Below, piece by piece: positions 46,205-56,627 of a stretch of DNA of 64,000 nucleotides (positions are counted from its first letter, which is position 1; each line of letters opens with the position of its first letter). Source of the stretch: Magnetospirillum sp. Its GTDB lineage: Bacteria > Pseudomonadota > Alphaproteobacteria > Rhodospirillales > Magnetospirillaceae. Both the position numbers and the translations under genes were made by a program. The notes below the pieces were generated by a model. The model was not told the DNA's origin and did not search any database. It saw only the letters and a program-made list of their open reading frames with translations. The stretch spans positions 1,178,001 to 1,242,000 of the forward strand of contig JANQAI010000011.1 in assembly GCA_024707145.1 (NCBI GenBank), written 5' to 3'.

Positions 46205-46848
46205 GTCTGCGTATCCAATCCCTGGACGTCGCCATCCAGCGCATCCCGGTGCTGCGCGGCGTCACCCTGGAAGTCCCCCAGGCCAGCATGGTCGGCCTGA
46301 TCGGCCGCAACGGCGCCGGCAAGACCACCCTGATCCGCTCGATCATGGGGCTGCTGCCGGCCTCGGGCGGTTCCATCGAACTGGGCGGGACCGACCTGCT
46401 GGGCCTGCCCGCCCACAAGCGGGCCGGCCTGGGCATCAGCTACCTGCCCGAGGACCGGCGCCTGATCCCGTCGCTGACGGTGGAGCAGAACATCCTGATG
46501 CCGGTCTGGGCCAACCACCTGAAGGACGCGGCCAAGCGCCTGGACTGGATCTACGACGTCATGCCCGAGGTGGCCGCGTTCCGCGACCGCCGCGCCCTGC
46601 AATTGTCGGGCGGCCAGCAGAAGCTGGTGGCGCTGGCCCGCGCCCTGATGCCGGGCCGCCGGCTGCTGCTGCTGGACGAGCCCTTCGAGGGCGTCGCCCC
46701 GGTGCTGTCGCGGCGCCTGACCGAGGTCATCGCGCAGCTCCGCGGCTTCGGCCTCTCGGTGATCCTGTCCGAATCCGACGACACCCATTCCGCCGACCTG
46801 GTGGACCGCGCCTACCGCATCGAGCGGGGCGTGGTCACCGCCGGCTGA
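46201..46848 (+). CDS. ABC transporter ATPase (LivF-like)
   Basis: GRNGAGKTTLIRSIMGLLPASGGS, LSGGQQKLVALARALMPGRRLLLLDEPFEGVAP. Confidence 0.92.
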   Translation: MSLRIQSLDVAIQRIPVLRGVTLEVPQASMVGLIGRNGAGKTTLIRSIMGLLPASGGSIELGGTDLLGLPAHKRAGLGISYLPEDRRLIPSLTVEQNILMPVWANHLKDAAKRLDWIYDVMPEVAAFRDRRALQLSGGQQKLVALARALMPGRRLLLLDEPFEGVAPVLSRRLTEVIAQLRGFGLSVILSESDDTHSADLVDRAYRIERGVVTAG

Positions 46849-46875
46849 GCTTTCTCGATAGCAGGAGTTCCCCCC

Positions 46876-48012
46876 ATGATCAGCTTCACCTTCGAGACCA
46901 CCCCCCGGATCATCTGCGAGGACCGCGCCTCGGCCAGGCTGGCGGCGCTGTCGGCCGAACTCGGCATCCGGCACGCCCTCATCGTCACCGATTCCGGGCT
47001 GGTCGCCGCCGGCCTGCTGCAACCGGCCCTGGACGGCTTCAAGGCCGCCGGCATGGCCGCCACCGTCTTCACCGACGTGAAGATGGACCCGCCCGAAGCC
47101 TCGGTGCTGGAGGCGGTGGCCCAGGCGCGCCAGGCCGGCATCGACGGCGTCATCGGCTTCGGCGGCGGCTCGTCCATGGACACCGCCAAGCTGGTGGCCC
47201 TGCTGGCGGGGACCGACCAGGTTCTGCCCGACATCTACGGCATCGGCCTCGCCAAGGGGCCGCGCCTGCCCCTGATCCAGGTGCCCACCACCGCCGGCAC
47301 CGGCTCCGAGGTCACCCCCATCGCCATCGTCACCACCCCCACCAACGAGAAGAAGGGGGTGGTCAGCAGCCTGCTCTATCCCGATCTGGCGGTGCTGGAC
47401 GGCACGCTGACCTGGGGCCTGCCGGCGCGCATCACCGCCATGACCGCCATCGACGCCATGGTTCACGCCATCGAGGCCTACACCACCCGGCACAAGAAGA
47501 ACCCCATTTCCGACAGCCTGGCCATCAAGGCGCTGCAACTGCTGTACGCCAATATCCGCCGGGTGGTGGCCGACGGCCGGGATGCCGAGGCGCGGGCGGC
47601 CATGCTTCAGGGCTCCATGCTGGCCGGCATCGCCTTCGCCAACGCGCCCGTGGCGGCGGTCCACGCCCTGGCCTATCCCATCGGCGGTCATTTCCACGTG
47701 CCGCACGGGCTCAGCAACGCCCTGGTGCTGGTTCCGGTGATGGAGTTCAACATGCCGGCGGCCGAAAGGCTGTACGGCGAGCTGGCCGCGGCCATCCTGC
47801 CCGGCCGCTCCAAGGGCGCCGACCTGCTGGCCGCCATGCGCGAACTGGTGGCCGAGATGCCCATGGAACAGCGGCTGCGCGACGTGGGCATCGCCGAGAC
47901 GGACCTGCCCATGCTGGCCGAGGACGCCATGAAGGTGCAGCGCCTGCTGGTCAACAATCCCCGCGACGTCGCCTACGACGACGCCCTCGCCCTCTACGCC
48001 AGCGTCTACTGA
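46876..48012 (+). CDS. Iron-containing alcohol dehydrogenase 1
   Basis: GFGGGSSMDTAKLVALLAG, PTTAGTGSEVTPIAIVT, PHGLSNALVLVPVMEFN. Confidence 0.93.
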   Translation: MISFTFETTPRIICEDRASARLAALSAELGIRHALIVTDSGLVAAGLLQPALDGFKAAGMAATVFTDVKMDPPEASVLEAVAQARQAGIDGVIGFGGGSSMDTAKLVALLAGTDQVLPDIYGIGLAKGPRLPLIQVPTTAGTGSEVTPIAIVTTPTNEKKGVVSSLLYPDLAVLDGTLTWGLPARITAMTAIDAMVHAIEAYTTRHKKNPISDSLAIKALQLLYANIRRVVADGRDAEARAAMLQGSMLAGIAFANAPVAAVHALAYPIGGHFHVPHGLSNALVLVPVMEFNMPAAERLYGELAAAILPGRSKGADLLAAMRELVAEMPMEQRLRDVGIAETDLPMLAEDAMKVQRLLVNNPRDVAYDDALALYASVY

Positions 48013-48026
48013 ACGGGAGCCCGGCC

Positions 48027-48470
48027 GTGCATCGCAAGACCGAAACCCGGGGCGACTATCCCCATTTCCTCGCCGTGCCCACCCGCTGGATGGACAACGA
48101 CGTCTACGGCCACGTCAACAACGTGGTCTATTACAGCTATTTCGACACGGTGGTGAACCGCTACCTGATCGACCAGGGCGTGCTGGACATCCAGAACAGC
48201 CCAGTAATCGGCTTGGTGGTCACCACCAACTGTCACTACTTCGCGCCCATCGCCTTCCCCCAGGAGGTGGAGGCGGGCCTGCGGGTCGTCCATATCGGCA
48301 ATTCCAGCGTCCGCTACGAGATCGGCCTGTTCGTGGCCGGCCGCGACCAGCCGGCGGCGGCAGGCCAGTTCACCCATGTCTACGTCGACCGCGCCAGCGG
48401 CCGGCCCGGCCCGTTGCCGGCCGCGCTGCGGGCCGCCCTGGAAAAGATCCTGATCGCGACCCCGTCGTGA
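48027..48470 (+). CDS. Hotdog-fold acyl-CoA thioesterase
   Basis: [29 protein letters not shown] (4HBT-type motif). Confidence 0.88.
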   Translation: MHRKTETRGDYPHFLAVPTRWMDNDVYGHVNNVVYYSYFDTVVNRYLIDQGVLDIQNSPVIGLVVTTNCHYFAPIAFPQEVEAGLRVVHIGNSSVRYEIGLFVAGRDQPAAAGQFTHVYVDRASGRPGPLPAALRAALEKILIATPS

Positions 48471-48495
48471 CCGTCCCTACGGAGATTCGACTACC

Positions 48496-49956
48496 ATGAA
48501 GCTGAACGATTCCTCCCTGCTGCGCAGCCAGGCCTACGTGAACGGCGCCTGGGTCGCGGCCGACAGCGGCGCCTCCTTCCTGGTGACCGACCCCGCCACC
48601 GGCGCGGCGCTGGCCAGCGTACCCGACATGGGCGGGGCCGAGACCCGGCGCGCCATCGAGGCGGCCAGCGCCGCCTGGCCGGCGTGGCGGGCCAAGACCG
48701 CCAAGGAGCGGGCCAACATCCTGCGCGCCTGGTACAACCTGATCATGGCCAACCAGGAGGACCTGGCCGTCCTGCTCACCGCCGAGCAGGGCAAGCCCCT
48801 GGCCGAGGCGCGGGGCGAGATCGCCTACGGCGCCTCGTTCATCGAATGGTTCGCCGAGGAGGCCAAGCGCGTCTACGGCGACACCATCCCCGGCCACGGC
48901 ACCGACAAGCGCATCGTGGTGCTGAAGGAACCCATCGGCGTGGTCGCCGCCATCACGCCGTGGAACTTCCCCAACGCCATGATCACCCGCAAGTGCGCGC
49001 CCGCCCTGGCGGTGGGCTGCCCGGTGGTGATCAAGCCGGCCGAGGACACCCCGCTGTCGGCCCTGGCCCTGGCCGAGCTGGCCGAGCGGGCCGGTATCCC
49101 CAAGGGCGTGCTGAACGTGGTGACCACGCGCCAGCCGTCGGCGGTGGGCGGCGAGCTGACCGGCAATCCGCTGGTGCGCAAGCTCAGCTTCACCGGCTCC
49201 ACCGAGATCGGCAAGCTGCTGATGAGCCAGTGCGCCGGCACGGTGAAGAAGGTCAGCCTGGAACTGGGCGGCAACGCGCCGTTCATCGTGTTCGACGACG
49301 CCGACCTGGACGCGGCGGTGGCCGGGGCCATGGCCTCCAAGTACCGCAATGCCGGGCAGACCTGCGTCTGCGCCAACCGCATCCTGGTGCAGGACGGCGT
49401 CTATGACGAGTTCACCCGGCGTCTCGCCAGGGCGGTGGCCGAGCTGAAGGTCGGCCCCGGCCTCGGCGGCGAGGCGAACCAGGGCCCGCTCATCAACGAC
49501 GAGGCGGTGGAGAAGGTGGAGCGGCTGGTGGCCGACGCGGTGTCCAAGGGCGCCACGGTGGTGACCGGCGGCAAGCGCCACGCTTTGGGCCGCACCTTCT
49601 TCGAGCCCACCATCCTGACCGGCGTCACCACCGGCATGGCGTTGGCCCAGGAGGAGATCTTCGGCCCCGTCGCGCCCCTGTTCCGCTTCCACAGCGAGGC
49701 CGAGGCGGTCGCCATGGCCAATGCCGTTCCCTTCGGCCTGGCCGCCTATTTCTACGCCGGCAACGTCGCCCGCGTGTGGCGGGTGGCGGAAAAGCTGGAA
49801 TACGGCATCGTCGGCATCAACGAGGGCATCATCTCCACCGAGGTGGCGCCGTTCGGCGGCATCAAGGAATCGGGCATCGGCCGCGAGGGCAGCAAGTACG
49901 GCGTCGAGGACTTCGTGGAGATCAAGTATCTCTGCCTCGGCGGCATCAAGGAGTAG
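48496..49956 (+). CDS. NAD(P)-dependent aldehyde dehydrogenase, succinate-semialdehyde dehydrogenase-like
   Basis: [85 protein letters not shown]. Confidence 0.93.
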   Translation: MKLNDSSLLRSQAYVNGAWVAADSGASFLVTDPATGAALASVPDMGGAETRRAIEAASAAWPAWRAKTAKERANILRAWYNLIMANQEDLAVLLTAEQGKPLAEARGEIAYGASFIEWFAEEAKRVYGDTIPGHGTDKRIVVLKEPIGVVAAITPWNFPNAMITRKCAPALAVGCPVVIKPAEDTPLSALALAELAERAGIPKGVLNVVTTRQPSAVGGELTGNPLVRKLSFTGSTEIGKLLMSQCAGTVKKVSLELGGNAPFIVFDDADLDAAVAGAMASKYRNAGQTCVCANRILVQDGVYDEFTRRLARAVAELKVGPGLGGEANQGPLINDEAVEKVERLVADAVSKGATVVTGGKRHALGRTFFEPTILTGVTTGMALAQEEIFGPVAPLFRFHSEAEAVAMANAVPFGLAAYFYAGNVARVWRVAEKLEYGIVGINEGIISTEVAPFGGIKESGIGREGSKYGVEDFVEIKYLCLGGIKE

Positions 49957-49962
49957 GCCGCC

Positions 49963-51117
49963 ATGTCCTACGTCTTCCAAAGCGTGCCCAAGGTGGTGTG
50001 CGAGGCCGGCGGCCTCGCGCAACTCGGTTCCCTGATGGCGGGGCTGGGCGCCCGCCGGGTGGCGGTGGTCTGCGACAGGGGCATCAGCGCCTGCGGCTTC
50101 GCCGGCAAGGCGGCGGCCAGCCTGCGGAGCGCCGGCATCGAGCCGCTGGTGTGGGACGGCGTCCGGGCCGACCCCCCGGTGGCGGTGGTCCGCGCCGCCG
50201 CCGAGGCGGTGCGGGCGTTCGGCGCCGACGGCGTGGTGGGGCTGGGCGGCGGCTCGTCGCTCGACACCGCCAAGCTGGTGGCCCTGCTGCTGAATTCGGA
50301 CCAGAAGATCGAGGAGATGTTCGGCACCGACCTCGCCACCGGCCGGCGGGCGCCGCTGATCCAGGTGCCGACCACCGCCGGCACCGGCTCCGAGGTCACC
50401 TGGGTCTCGGTGGTCACCAGCGAAGCCAACGAGAAGAAGGCGATCTATTCCCGCCAGTTGCTGCCCGACATCGCCCTGCTGGACGCCGAGCTGACGCTCG
50501 GCATGCCACCCAAGATCACCGCCGCCACCGCGCTGGACGCCATGGTCCACGCGGTGGAGGCCTATACCAGCCGCACCCGCAAGAACCCCATCGCCGACAG
50601 CCTGGCGGTCAAGGCCCTCGAACTGCTTTACGCCAACCTGCCCAGGGTGCTGGCCGACGGCGGCGACATCGAGGCGCGCTCGGCCATGCTGATGGGGGCC
50701 ATGCTGGGCGGCATGGCCTTCGTCAACGCCTCGGTGGGCGCGGTCCACGCCCTGGCCTATCCCCTGGGCGCCCGCTTCCACGTGCCGCACGGCCATTCCA
50801 ACGCCCTGGTCATGGGCCCGGTGTTCCGCTTCAACCTGCCGGCGGCGGCGGGTCTGTACGCCGAACTGGCCCGGGCAATCCTGCCGGGCCGGCGCTTCGC
50901 CTCGGAGGCGGCCGCCGCCGAGGCCTTCGTCGCCGCCCTCGAATTCCTGGGCGCCTCGGGTGGGCTGGAGACCCGCCTCGGCCAGCTGGGGGTCGCCGAG
51001 GGCGACATCGACGGCATGGCGGAAGAGGTGACGGTGGGCATCCAGCGCCTGCTGGCCAGCAATCCGCGCGACATGTCCAAGGACGAGGTGGCGGCGCTCT
51101 ACCGCTCCATCCTGTGA
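49963..51117 (+). CDS. Iron-containing alcohol dehydrogenase 2
   Basis: GLGGGSSLDTAKLVALLLN, PTTAGTGSEVTWVSVVT, PHGHSNALVMGPVFRFN; paralog of the 46876 gene. Confidence 0.93.
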   Translation: MSYVFQSVPKVVCEAGGLAQLGSLMAGLGARRVAVVCDRGISACGFAGKAAASLRSAGIEPLVWDGVRADPPVAVVRAAAEAVRAFGADGVVGLGGGSSLDTAKLVALLLNSDQKIEEMFGTDLATGRRAPLIQVPTTAGTGSEVTWVSVVTSEANEKKAIYSRQLLPDIALLDAELTLGMPPKITAATALDAMVHAVEAYTSRTRKNPIADSLAVKALELLYANLPRVLADGGDIEARSAMLMGAMLGGMAFVNASVGAVHALAYPLGARFHVPHGHSNALVMGPVFRFNLPAAAGLYAELARAILPGRRFASEAAAAEAFVAALEFLGASGGLETRLGQLGVAEGDIDGMAEEVTVGIQRLLASNPRDMSKDEVAALYRSIL

Positions 51118-51157
51118 GCATTTTCCCACCGTTTCCAAAGGCTAAGGACGCCGCCCC

Positions 51158-51973
51158 ATGAAAGACATCCTGGTTCACCTGGACGACGGCCCGCGCTGCC
51201 CTGCGCGGCTGGAACTGGCCCTGGGCCTGGCCCACCGTTTCGGCAGCCGCCTCACCGGCCTGTTCGCCCGGCTGGAAAGCCACGCCCCCAGCGCGGTGGC
51301 CCATCGCGCCAGCGATGCCCTGGCGGCCGCCCGCGAGGCGGCCCGGACACGGTTCGCCGCCGCCGTGGCCGCCGCCGGGGTCGAAGGGCGCTGGTGGCAA
51401 CTGGCCCATGGCGAGGCCGCTCACGTGGTGTCCGAGACGGCGTTCTGTGCCCGCTACGCCGATCTGGTGGTGGTGGGGCAACACAAGGCCGGGCTCCATC
51501 TGGTACCCGAGGACCTGAACGAGACCCTGGTCCATAATTGCGGCCGCCCGGTCCTGGTGGTCCCCGCCGCCGGGACCTTCGCCCGGCCAGCGGAGAACGT
51601 GGTGGTGGCGTGGAACGCCAGCCGCGAGGCGGTGCGCGCCCTCAACGACGCCAAGCCATTGCTGGCGGCGGCGCGCGAGGTAACGCTGCTGTCCCTGCAC
51701 GGCGCCCATGAGGATCGCGGCGACGCCATGGCCGAGGTGCCGGCGGTGGACGTGGTGGACCATCTGGCCCGCCACGGCATCGCCGCCCGGCGGGAACACC
51801 TGACCGGCGAGGACGTGGGCAAGATGGACCTGCTGCTGTCCCGCCTGGCCGACCTCGGTGCCGACCTCCTGGTCATGGGCGCCCATGCCCCGCACGGCCT
51901 GCTGCCGGCCCGGGCCAACGCCACCCGTCATATTCTGAAGCACGCGACGGTGCCGGTTCTGCTGTCGCAGTGA
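51158..51973 (+). CDS. Universal stress protein (UspA) family
   Basis: MKDILVHLDDGPRCPARLELALGLAHRFGSRLTGLFARLE...LSRLADLGADLLVMGAHAPHGLLPARANATRHILKHATVPVLLSQ. Confidence 0.9.
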   Translation: MKDILVHLDDGPRCPARLELALGLAHRFGSRLTGLFARLESHAPSAVAHRASDALAAAREAARTRFAAAVAAAGVEGRWWQLAHGEAAHVVSETAFCARYADLVVVGQHKAGLHLVPEDLNETLVHNCGRPVLVVPAAGTFARPAENVVVAWNASREAVRALNDAKPLLAAAREVTLLSLHGAHEDRGDAMAEVPAVDVVDHLARHGIAARREHLTGEDVGKMDLLLSRLADLGADLLVMGAHAPHGLLPARANATRHILKHATVPVLLSQ

Positions 51974-52152
51974 CGACGGCAGAGCGGGACCGGGGGCGCT
52001 TCGGCGTCTAGGGACAGGTCGAAGAACCGCCTTGTCCCCCTCCCCGGCCGCTGGGACCTACCTCCCCTTCATCTCCTCCCGTTCTTCCTTTGCCAGCATT
52101 TCCGCCTGCTCCCTGATCGGCGGGCCGGCCGCACGGAACCTCCTCGATGAGG

Positions 52153-52193
52153 AAAATGCCGCCGGGTGCCGGGAGCGAGAGGCACCCGGCGGC
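52153..52193 (-). terminator. Terminator of the CoA-transferase/acetone carboxylase operon
   Basis: GCCGCCGGGTGCC-N10-GGCACCCGGCGGC, followed on the minus strand by ATTTTCC. Confidence 0.7.
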
Positions 52194-52248
52194 CAGTCGG
52201 GAAGGCGTCGTGGAGTTCGGAGGGCAGCCTTCCCAGGGAGCGAAAGGG

Positions 52249-52926
52249 TCACAACGCGGGCGCGAAAGATCCCACGGTGCCATCGGCCAGTGCGATGTCG
52301 AATGGCGCGCCGGTTTTCACAGCGACCTCTGCGCGGTCCACGCCGGGAGCCATCTCGACCAGAATCAGCCCGCCGCCCCGTCTGTCGACCTCGAATACGG
52401 CGAGGTCGGTGATGACCATGTCGACGACGCCGACGCCGGTCAGCGGCAGGCTGCACCAGTCCAGGATCTTGTGCTCGCCGTCCTTGGCGGTGTGTTCCAT
52501 CACCACCACCACCTTCTTGACGCCGGCCACGAGATCCATGGCACCGCCCATGCCCTTGACCATCTTGCCTGGTACCATCCAGTTGGCCAGGTCGCCGTTC
52601 ACACTGACCTGCATGGCGCCCAGGATGGAGAGGTCGATATGGCCGCCGCGGATCATGGCAAAGCTGTCGGCGGAGGAGAAATAGCTGGTCTTGGGCAGTT
52701 CGGTGATGGTCTGCTTGCCCGCGTTGATGAGGTCGGGGTCCTCTTCCCCTTCATAGGGGAAAGGCCCCATCCCCAGCATGCCGTTCTCGCTTTGCAGGGT
52801 GACTTCCATCCCAGGGGGGATGTAATTGGCCACCAGCGTCGGGATGCCGATGCCAAGATTGACGTAATAGCCATCGCGGAGTTCGCGGGCCGCGCGCTCG
52901 GCCATCTGATCGCGTGTCCAGGCCAT
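52249..52926 (-). CDS. 3-oxoacid CoA-transferase subunit B
   Basis: [46 protein letters not shown]. Confidence 0.93.
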   Translation of the reverse strand: MAWTRDQMAERAARELRDGYYVNLGIGIPTLVANYIPPGMEVTLQSENGMLGMGPFPYEGEEDPDLINAGKQTITELPKTSYFSSADSFAMIRGGHIDLSILGAMQVSVNGDLANWMVPGKMVKGMGGAMDLVAGVKKVVVVMEHTAKDGEHKILDWCSLPLTGVGVVDMVITDLAVFEVDRRGGGLILVEMAPGVDRAEVAVKTGAPFDIALADGTVGSFAPAL

Positions 52927-52940
52927 GGAAATCTCTCCTG

Positions 52941-53645
52941 TCAGGAGGCGCGGGCGCGCACGGTGCGCTGCTCGATGCGCTTCTGGTTCTCGGTGCTCAC
53001 GATGATCCGCTGCACGTAGATGCCCGGCGTGTGGATGGAATCAGGATCGATGCTGCCGACCGGCACCAGATGCTCGACCTCGGCGACTGTGACCTTGCCC
53101 GCGGTGGCCATCATGGGATTGAAGTTCCGCGCGGTCTTGCGGAAGACCAGATTGCCGGCGGCGTCGCCCTTCCAGGCCTTGACGATGGAGAGATCAGCAC
53201 GCAGCGCCGTCTCCATCACATAGGTCTCGCCGGCGAACTCGCGCAGTTCCTTGCCCTCCGCCACCAGCGTGCCGACGCCGGTCTTGGTGAAGAAGGCGGG
53301 GATGCCGGCCCCTCCGGCGCGAATGCGCTCGGCCAGGGTGCCCTGCGGATTGAATTCCAGTTCCAACTCGCCCGACAGGAATTGCTGGGCGAACAGCTTG
53401 TTCTCGCCCACATACGACGAAACCATCTTGCGGATCTGCCGGGTTTCCAGCAGCTTGCCCAGGCCGAAACCGTCGATCCCGGCATTGTTGCTGATGACGG
53501 TGACCCCGCTGATGCCGCTGCGGTAGAGCGCGCCGATCAGCGTCTCGGGGATGCCGCACAGGCCGAAGCCGCCGGCCATGATGGTCATCCCGTTGAACAG
53601 CAATCCGTCCAGCGCGGCGTCCGCACCGTCATGGACCTTGCCCAT
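52941..53645 (-). CDS. 3-oxoacid CoA-transferase subunit A
   Basis: [68 protein letters not shown] 53645 in frame with longer ORF. Confidence 0.93.
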   Translation of the reverse strand: MGKVHDGADAALDGLLFNGMTIMAGGFGLCGIPETLIGALYRSGISGVTVISNNAGIDGFGLGKLLETRQIRKMVSSYVGENKLFAQQFLSGELELEFNPQGTLAERIRAGGAGIPAFFTKTGVGTLVAEGKELREFAGETYVMETALRADLSIVKAWKGDAAGNLVFRKTARNFNPMMATAGKVTVAEVEHLVPVGSIDPDSIHTPGIYVQRIIVSTENQKRIEQRTVRARAS

Positions 53646-53728
53646 ATGCCTTCCTCCCTCTTGTTTTTGACTGCGGGAAGCCGCCGCCGACGTGCAGGCC
53701 GGCGGCGGTCCCACGACATCCCCTTTTG

Positions 53729-54229
53729 TCAGGCACGCTCGGGGACGGGCAGGTTCAGCCAGTCGCGGTAAAACGCCTCGATATCCGGCTCGAAGTCGTG
53801 AATCACCGGGTACCATGGGGTCGGCGCCTCGACATCATGCATGGTGGCGCATTTCGGGCAGTAATACTCGCGGTAGACCTGCCACTGGGTGTCGGGAGCC
53901 ATCAGCTTCGGATAGACCTCGAGCATGGCCTCTTCGGTATCGCGGACATAGACGTGTGCGTGCAGCTTCCAGTTCTCGCGGTAATCGCCGAATTCATGGC
54001 CACAATCGCACTTGGTGACCCACTGCTTGGTGTCCGCCTTCTGCACGATGAACAAGTGCGGACCTAGCGGCAGGACGATGCGATCCTTGAAGGCGACCTT
54101 GGACTGCGCCGCGTTGACGTACTGTTCGAAACGGCTGTGGTCCTTGGGCATGGACAGCATGCGGAACGTGGTTTCCCAGTCGAGCGTGCCGTCGATCAGG
54201 TGGGAAATCTGCTGGTCAGTGTAAGACAT
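53729..54229 (-). CDS. acxC: Acetone carboxylase gamma subunit
   Basis: 166 aa, KCDCGHEFGDYRENWKLHAHVYVRDTEEAMLEVYPKLMAPDTQWQVYREYYCPKCATMHDVEAP. Confidence 0.92.
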   Translation of the reverse strand: MSYTDQQISHLIDGTLDWETTFRMLSMPKDHSRFEQYVNAAQSKVAFKDRIVLPLGPHLFIVQKADTKQWVTKCDCGHEFGDYRENWKLHAHVYVRDTEEAMLEVYPKLMAPDTQWQVYREYYCPKCATMHDVEAPTPWYPVIHDFEPDIEAFYRDWLNLPVPERA

Positions 54230-54279
54230 TTTCGTTTCTCCTTGCGTTCATCTGTCAGGTGAGCGATGCGCGCTGCGCA

Positions 54280-56616
54280 TCACTCCTCGACCTGAACGAC
54301 GGTCTTGACGTCGGGAAGCAGCGACAGGTCCATGCGGTGCTTGGAACCGTAGGTGGGCACGTCCAGTTCCCCCTCGCGCAGTTCCCAGCTGGCCGGCAGC
54401 TCCCAGAATTCCTTGAATTCCCTGGTGAACTTCTCGGACAGACCGAAGCTGGTGGCGAACATGTGCTGCACCTGCACCGAGGCGTGCTTGTTGAGGACGC
54501 GCTGGCGTTCCTCCTTCATCCATTCCCGGGTGGGAACAGCGCGGGCCAGACGTTCCTTGCGCATCTCGCCCCGCCGGGCCTGGGTCTTGGCCACGTCCAC
54601 GACGAAGACGCCGTCGGCGCCCTCGGTGAACACCGCGCCATAGACTTTGCGGGCATATTCCGGCAGCAGGAACTTGTTGTTGAGATCGTCTTCGATGGCC
54701 TTGGGATCACGGTCGATGGGATCTCCGAAGCCCGGGCCGCCGCGCAGGTAATTCAGATACAGGTCGTAATTGTCGTAGCAATCCTCGGTGGTGATGCATT
54801 GCTTGTCGCGCTTCACCAACGCAGTGGCGTCCAGATGCCGCTCGTAGTCGGGATGGGTGGGATCGATGTCGCCGCCGAGCGGCAGGCTGTCGCCGATGGC
54901 GATACGCTCCTTCAGGCCGGTTTTATGGGCCTCGAAGCGATAACCGGTGGCCGACGGATAGCCGCCCATCATGCCCCAGTCGCTGTTCATGAAGCCGTTG
55001 CCCATGAAGAACATGGTCCAGTCCTGAGCATTCCAGACCATGCGCAGCGTCTCGAAGCCGCAGCCGCCACGATACTTGCCGTAGCCACCCGAATTGGTCT
55101 TGACGTTGCGTCCCAGATACAGGAGCGGCTCGGCCATCTCCCAGATCTCGATGTCGCCCATGTCGCCTTCGGGATTCCAGATGGCAGCGGCATGATTCAA
55201 GCCGTCCTTGACGGCGCAGGCACCAGTACCGCAGGACGAGGCCTCGAAACTGTTGACCGCATGGATCTCGCCGTCCTGGTTGATGCCGCCGCCCTGCAGC
55301 CAGTTGGAGGTGTTGGCGTTGCCGGCGTTGACCTCTTCGAGATAGCCGCGGCTGAAATAGGCCTGGCCGAGGCCGCGCCACAGGGCCGCCCAGCCGGACA
55401 CCAGGAAGTGCCAGGCATAGGCATGGCCGGTGCGGCGGTCGTCCGGGTTGCACCAGGTGCCCTTGGGCAGGCGGAAGTCGGTGGCGAAGTAGGCACCGTC
55501 ATTGATGCGCTGGGTCGGCACCAGGGTCTGGCACATCATCACCCAGATGCCCGAGGTGAAAGCCACCTGATGGGCGTTGAAGGTGTGCCAGCCCCAGCGG
55601 CTCGCCCCCTCGAAGTCCAGCTTCCAGCTGCCATCCTGGCGGATGGTCATCTCGCAAGGGGAGTGCATGATGGAATCCAGCTTGGCGAAGGCCGAGGAAA
55701 CCTGGACGTCGGGGTGCTTGTAAGGCACGTCCACGAACGACACCTTGCGGTACTTGCCAGGCAGGGTCATGGCCTTGATGCGGCTCATCAGGCCGCGTCG
55801 GCCTTCCTCGATGACCTCGAAGGCGAACTTCTCATAGGCCTCGATGCCGTCGGCGCGGATCACCTCTTCGACCAGCTCGCGGATCATGTGGCAGCCAGCG
55901 ATGCGGGTGCGTTCGTCCAGGATCCAGTACTTGGGCGTCCGCACCGAACGCTGGGATTCGTGCAGCCAGTCGCGGAACGGCGTGTCGTTGGCGCCGGTCT
56001 TGCGGCAGGTGATCATGTAGCCATCGCCGAAACGCTGCACTTGGCCGGTGGACATGGAACCCGGGGTGACCGAGCCGGTGTCGATCACATGGGTCACGCC
56101 GCCGACCCAACCGATCAGCTTGTCCTCCCAGAAGATGGGAACGATGGTGGCGATGTCGCACGGGTGGACGTTGCCGATGGCGCAGTCGTTGGTCGTGAAC
56201 ATGTCGCCGGGGTTGATGCCGGGATTGCTCTCCCAATCGTTCTCGATCATGTATTTGATCGCGGCGCCCATGGTGCCGACGTGGATGATGATACCCGTGG
56301 AGGTCAGCACGCAGTCGCCGGCCGCATTGTAGAGCGTGAAGCACAGCTCGCCTTCCTGCTCGACGATCGGGCTGGCGGCGATCTTCTTGGCGGTCTCGCG
56401 GGCGTGGACCAAGCCGCCGCGCAGCTTCGAGAACAGCTTCTCGTAGCCGATGGGGTCGCTGTCGCGCAGTTGCAGCTTATCGAGGCCGTTGTAATGGCCG
56501 GTCGCCTTGGTGCGCTCGATAATCGCGTCGCGGAACTGCTTCAGCGTCTGGCCGTTCTTGAGCAGGTCAGCGAAGACGGAGCTGCCCATGGCCTTGGTCG
56601 GATTGATCTGGTTCAT
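54280..56616 (-). CDS. acxB: Acetone carboxylase alpha subunit (HyuB-like)
   Basis: MNQINPTKAMGSSVFADLLKNGQTLKQFRDAIIERTKATGHYNGLDKLQLRDSDPIGYEKLFSKLRGGLVHARETAKKIAASP...; ATG 56616 in frame with longer ORF. Confidence 0.93.
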   Translation of the reverse strand: MNQINPTKAMGSSVFADLLKNGQTLKQFRDAIIERTKATGHYNGLDKLQLRDSDPIGYEKLFSKLRGGLVHARETAKKIAASPIVEQEGELCFTLYNAAGDCVLTSTGIIIHVGTMGAAIKYMIENDWESNPGINPGDMFTTNDCAIGNVHPCDIATIVPIFWEDKLIGWVGGVTHVIDTGSVTPGSMSTGQVQRFGDGYMITCRKTGANDTPFRDWLHESQRSVRTPKYWILDERTRIAGCHMIRELVEEVIRADGIEAYEKFAFEVIEEGRRGLMSRIKAMTLPGKYRKVSFVDVPYKHPDVQVSSAFAKLDSIMHSPCEMTIRQDGSWKLDFEGASRWGWHTFNAHQVAFTSGIWVMMCQTLVPTQRINDGAYFATDFRLPKGTWCNPDDRRTGHAYAWHFLVSGWAALWRGLGQAYFSRGYLEEVNAGNANTSNWLQGGGINQDGEIHAVNSFEASSCGTGACAVKDGLNHAAAIWNPEGDMGDIEIWEMAEPLLYLGRNVKTNSGGYGKYRGGCGFETLRMVWNAQDWTMFFMGNGFMNSDWGMMGGYPSATGYRFEAHKTGLKERIAIGDSLPLGGDIDPTHPDYERHLDATALVKRDKQCITTEDCYDNYDLYLNYLRGGPGFGDPIDRDPKAIEDDLNNKFLLPEYARKVYGAVFTEGADGVFVVDVAKTQARRGEMRKERLARAVPTREWMKEERQRVLNKHASVQVQHMFATSFGLSEKFTREFKEFWELPASWELREGELDVPTYGSKHRMDLSLLPDVKTVVQVEE

Positions 56617-56627
56617 GGTCGGTCTCC

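Noticed and set aside
48370-51138. 922-aa minus ORF
   Set aside because: Antisense of ALDH and Fe-ADH genes.
53646-53728. GC-rich hairpin between CoA-transferase A and acxC as a terminator
   Set aside because: No T-run on the minus strand; may be an attenuating or mRNA-stability hairpin but not supportable as a terminator.
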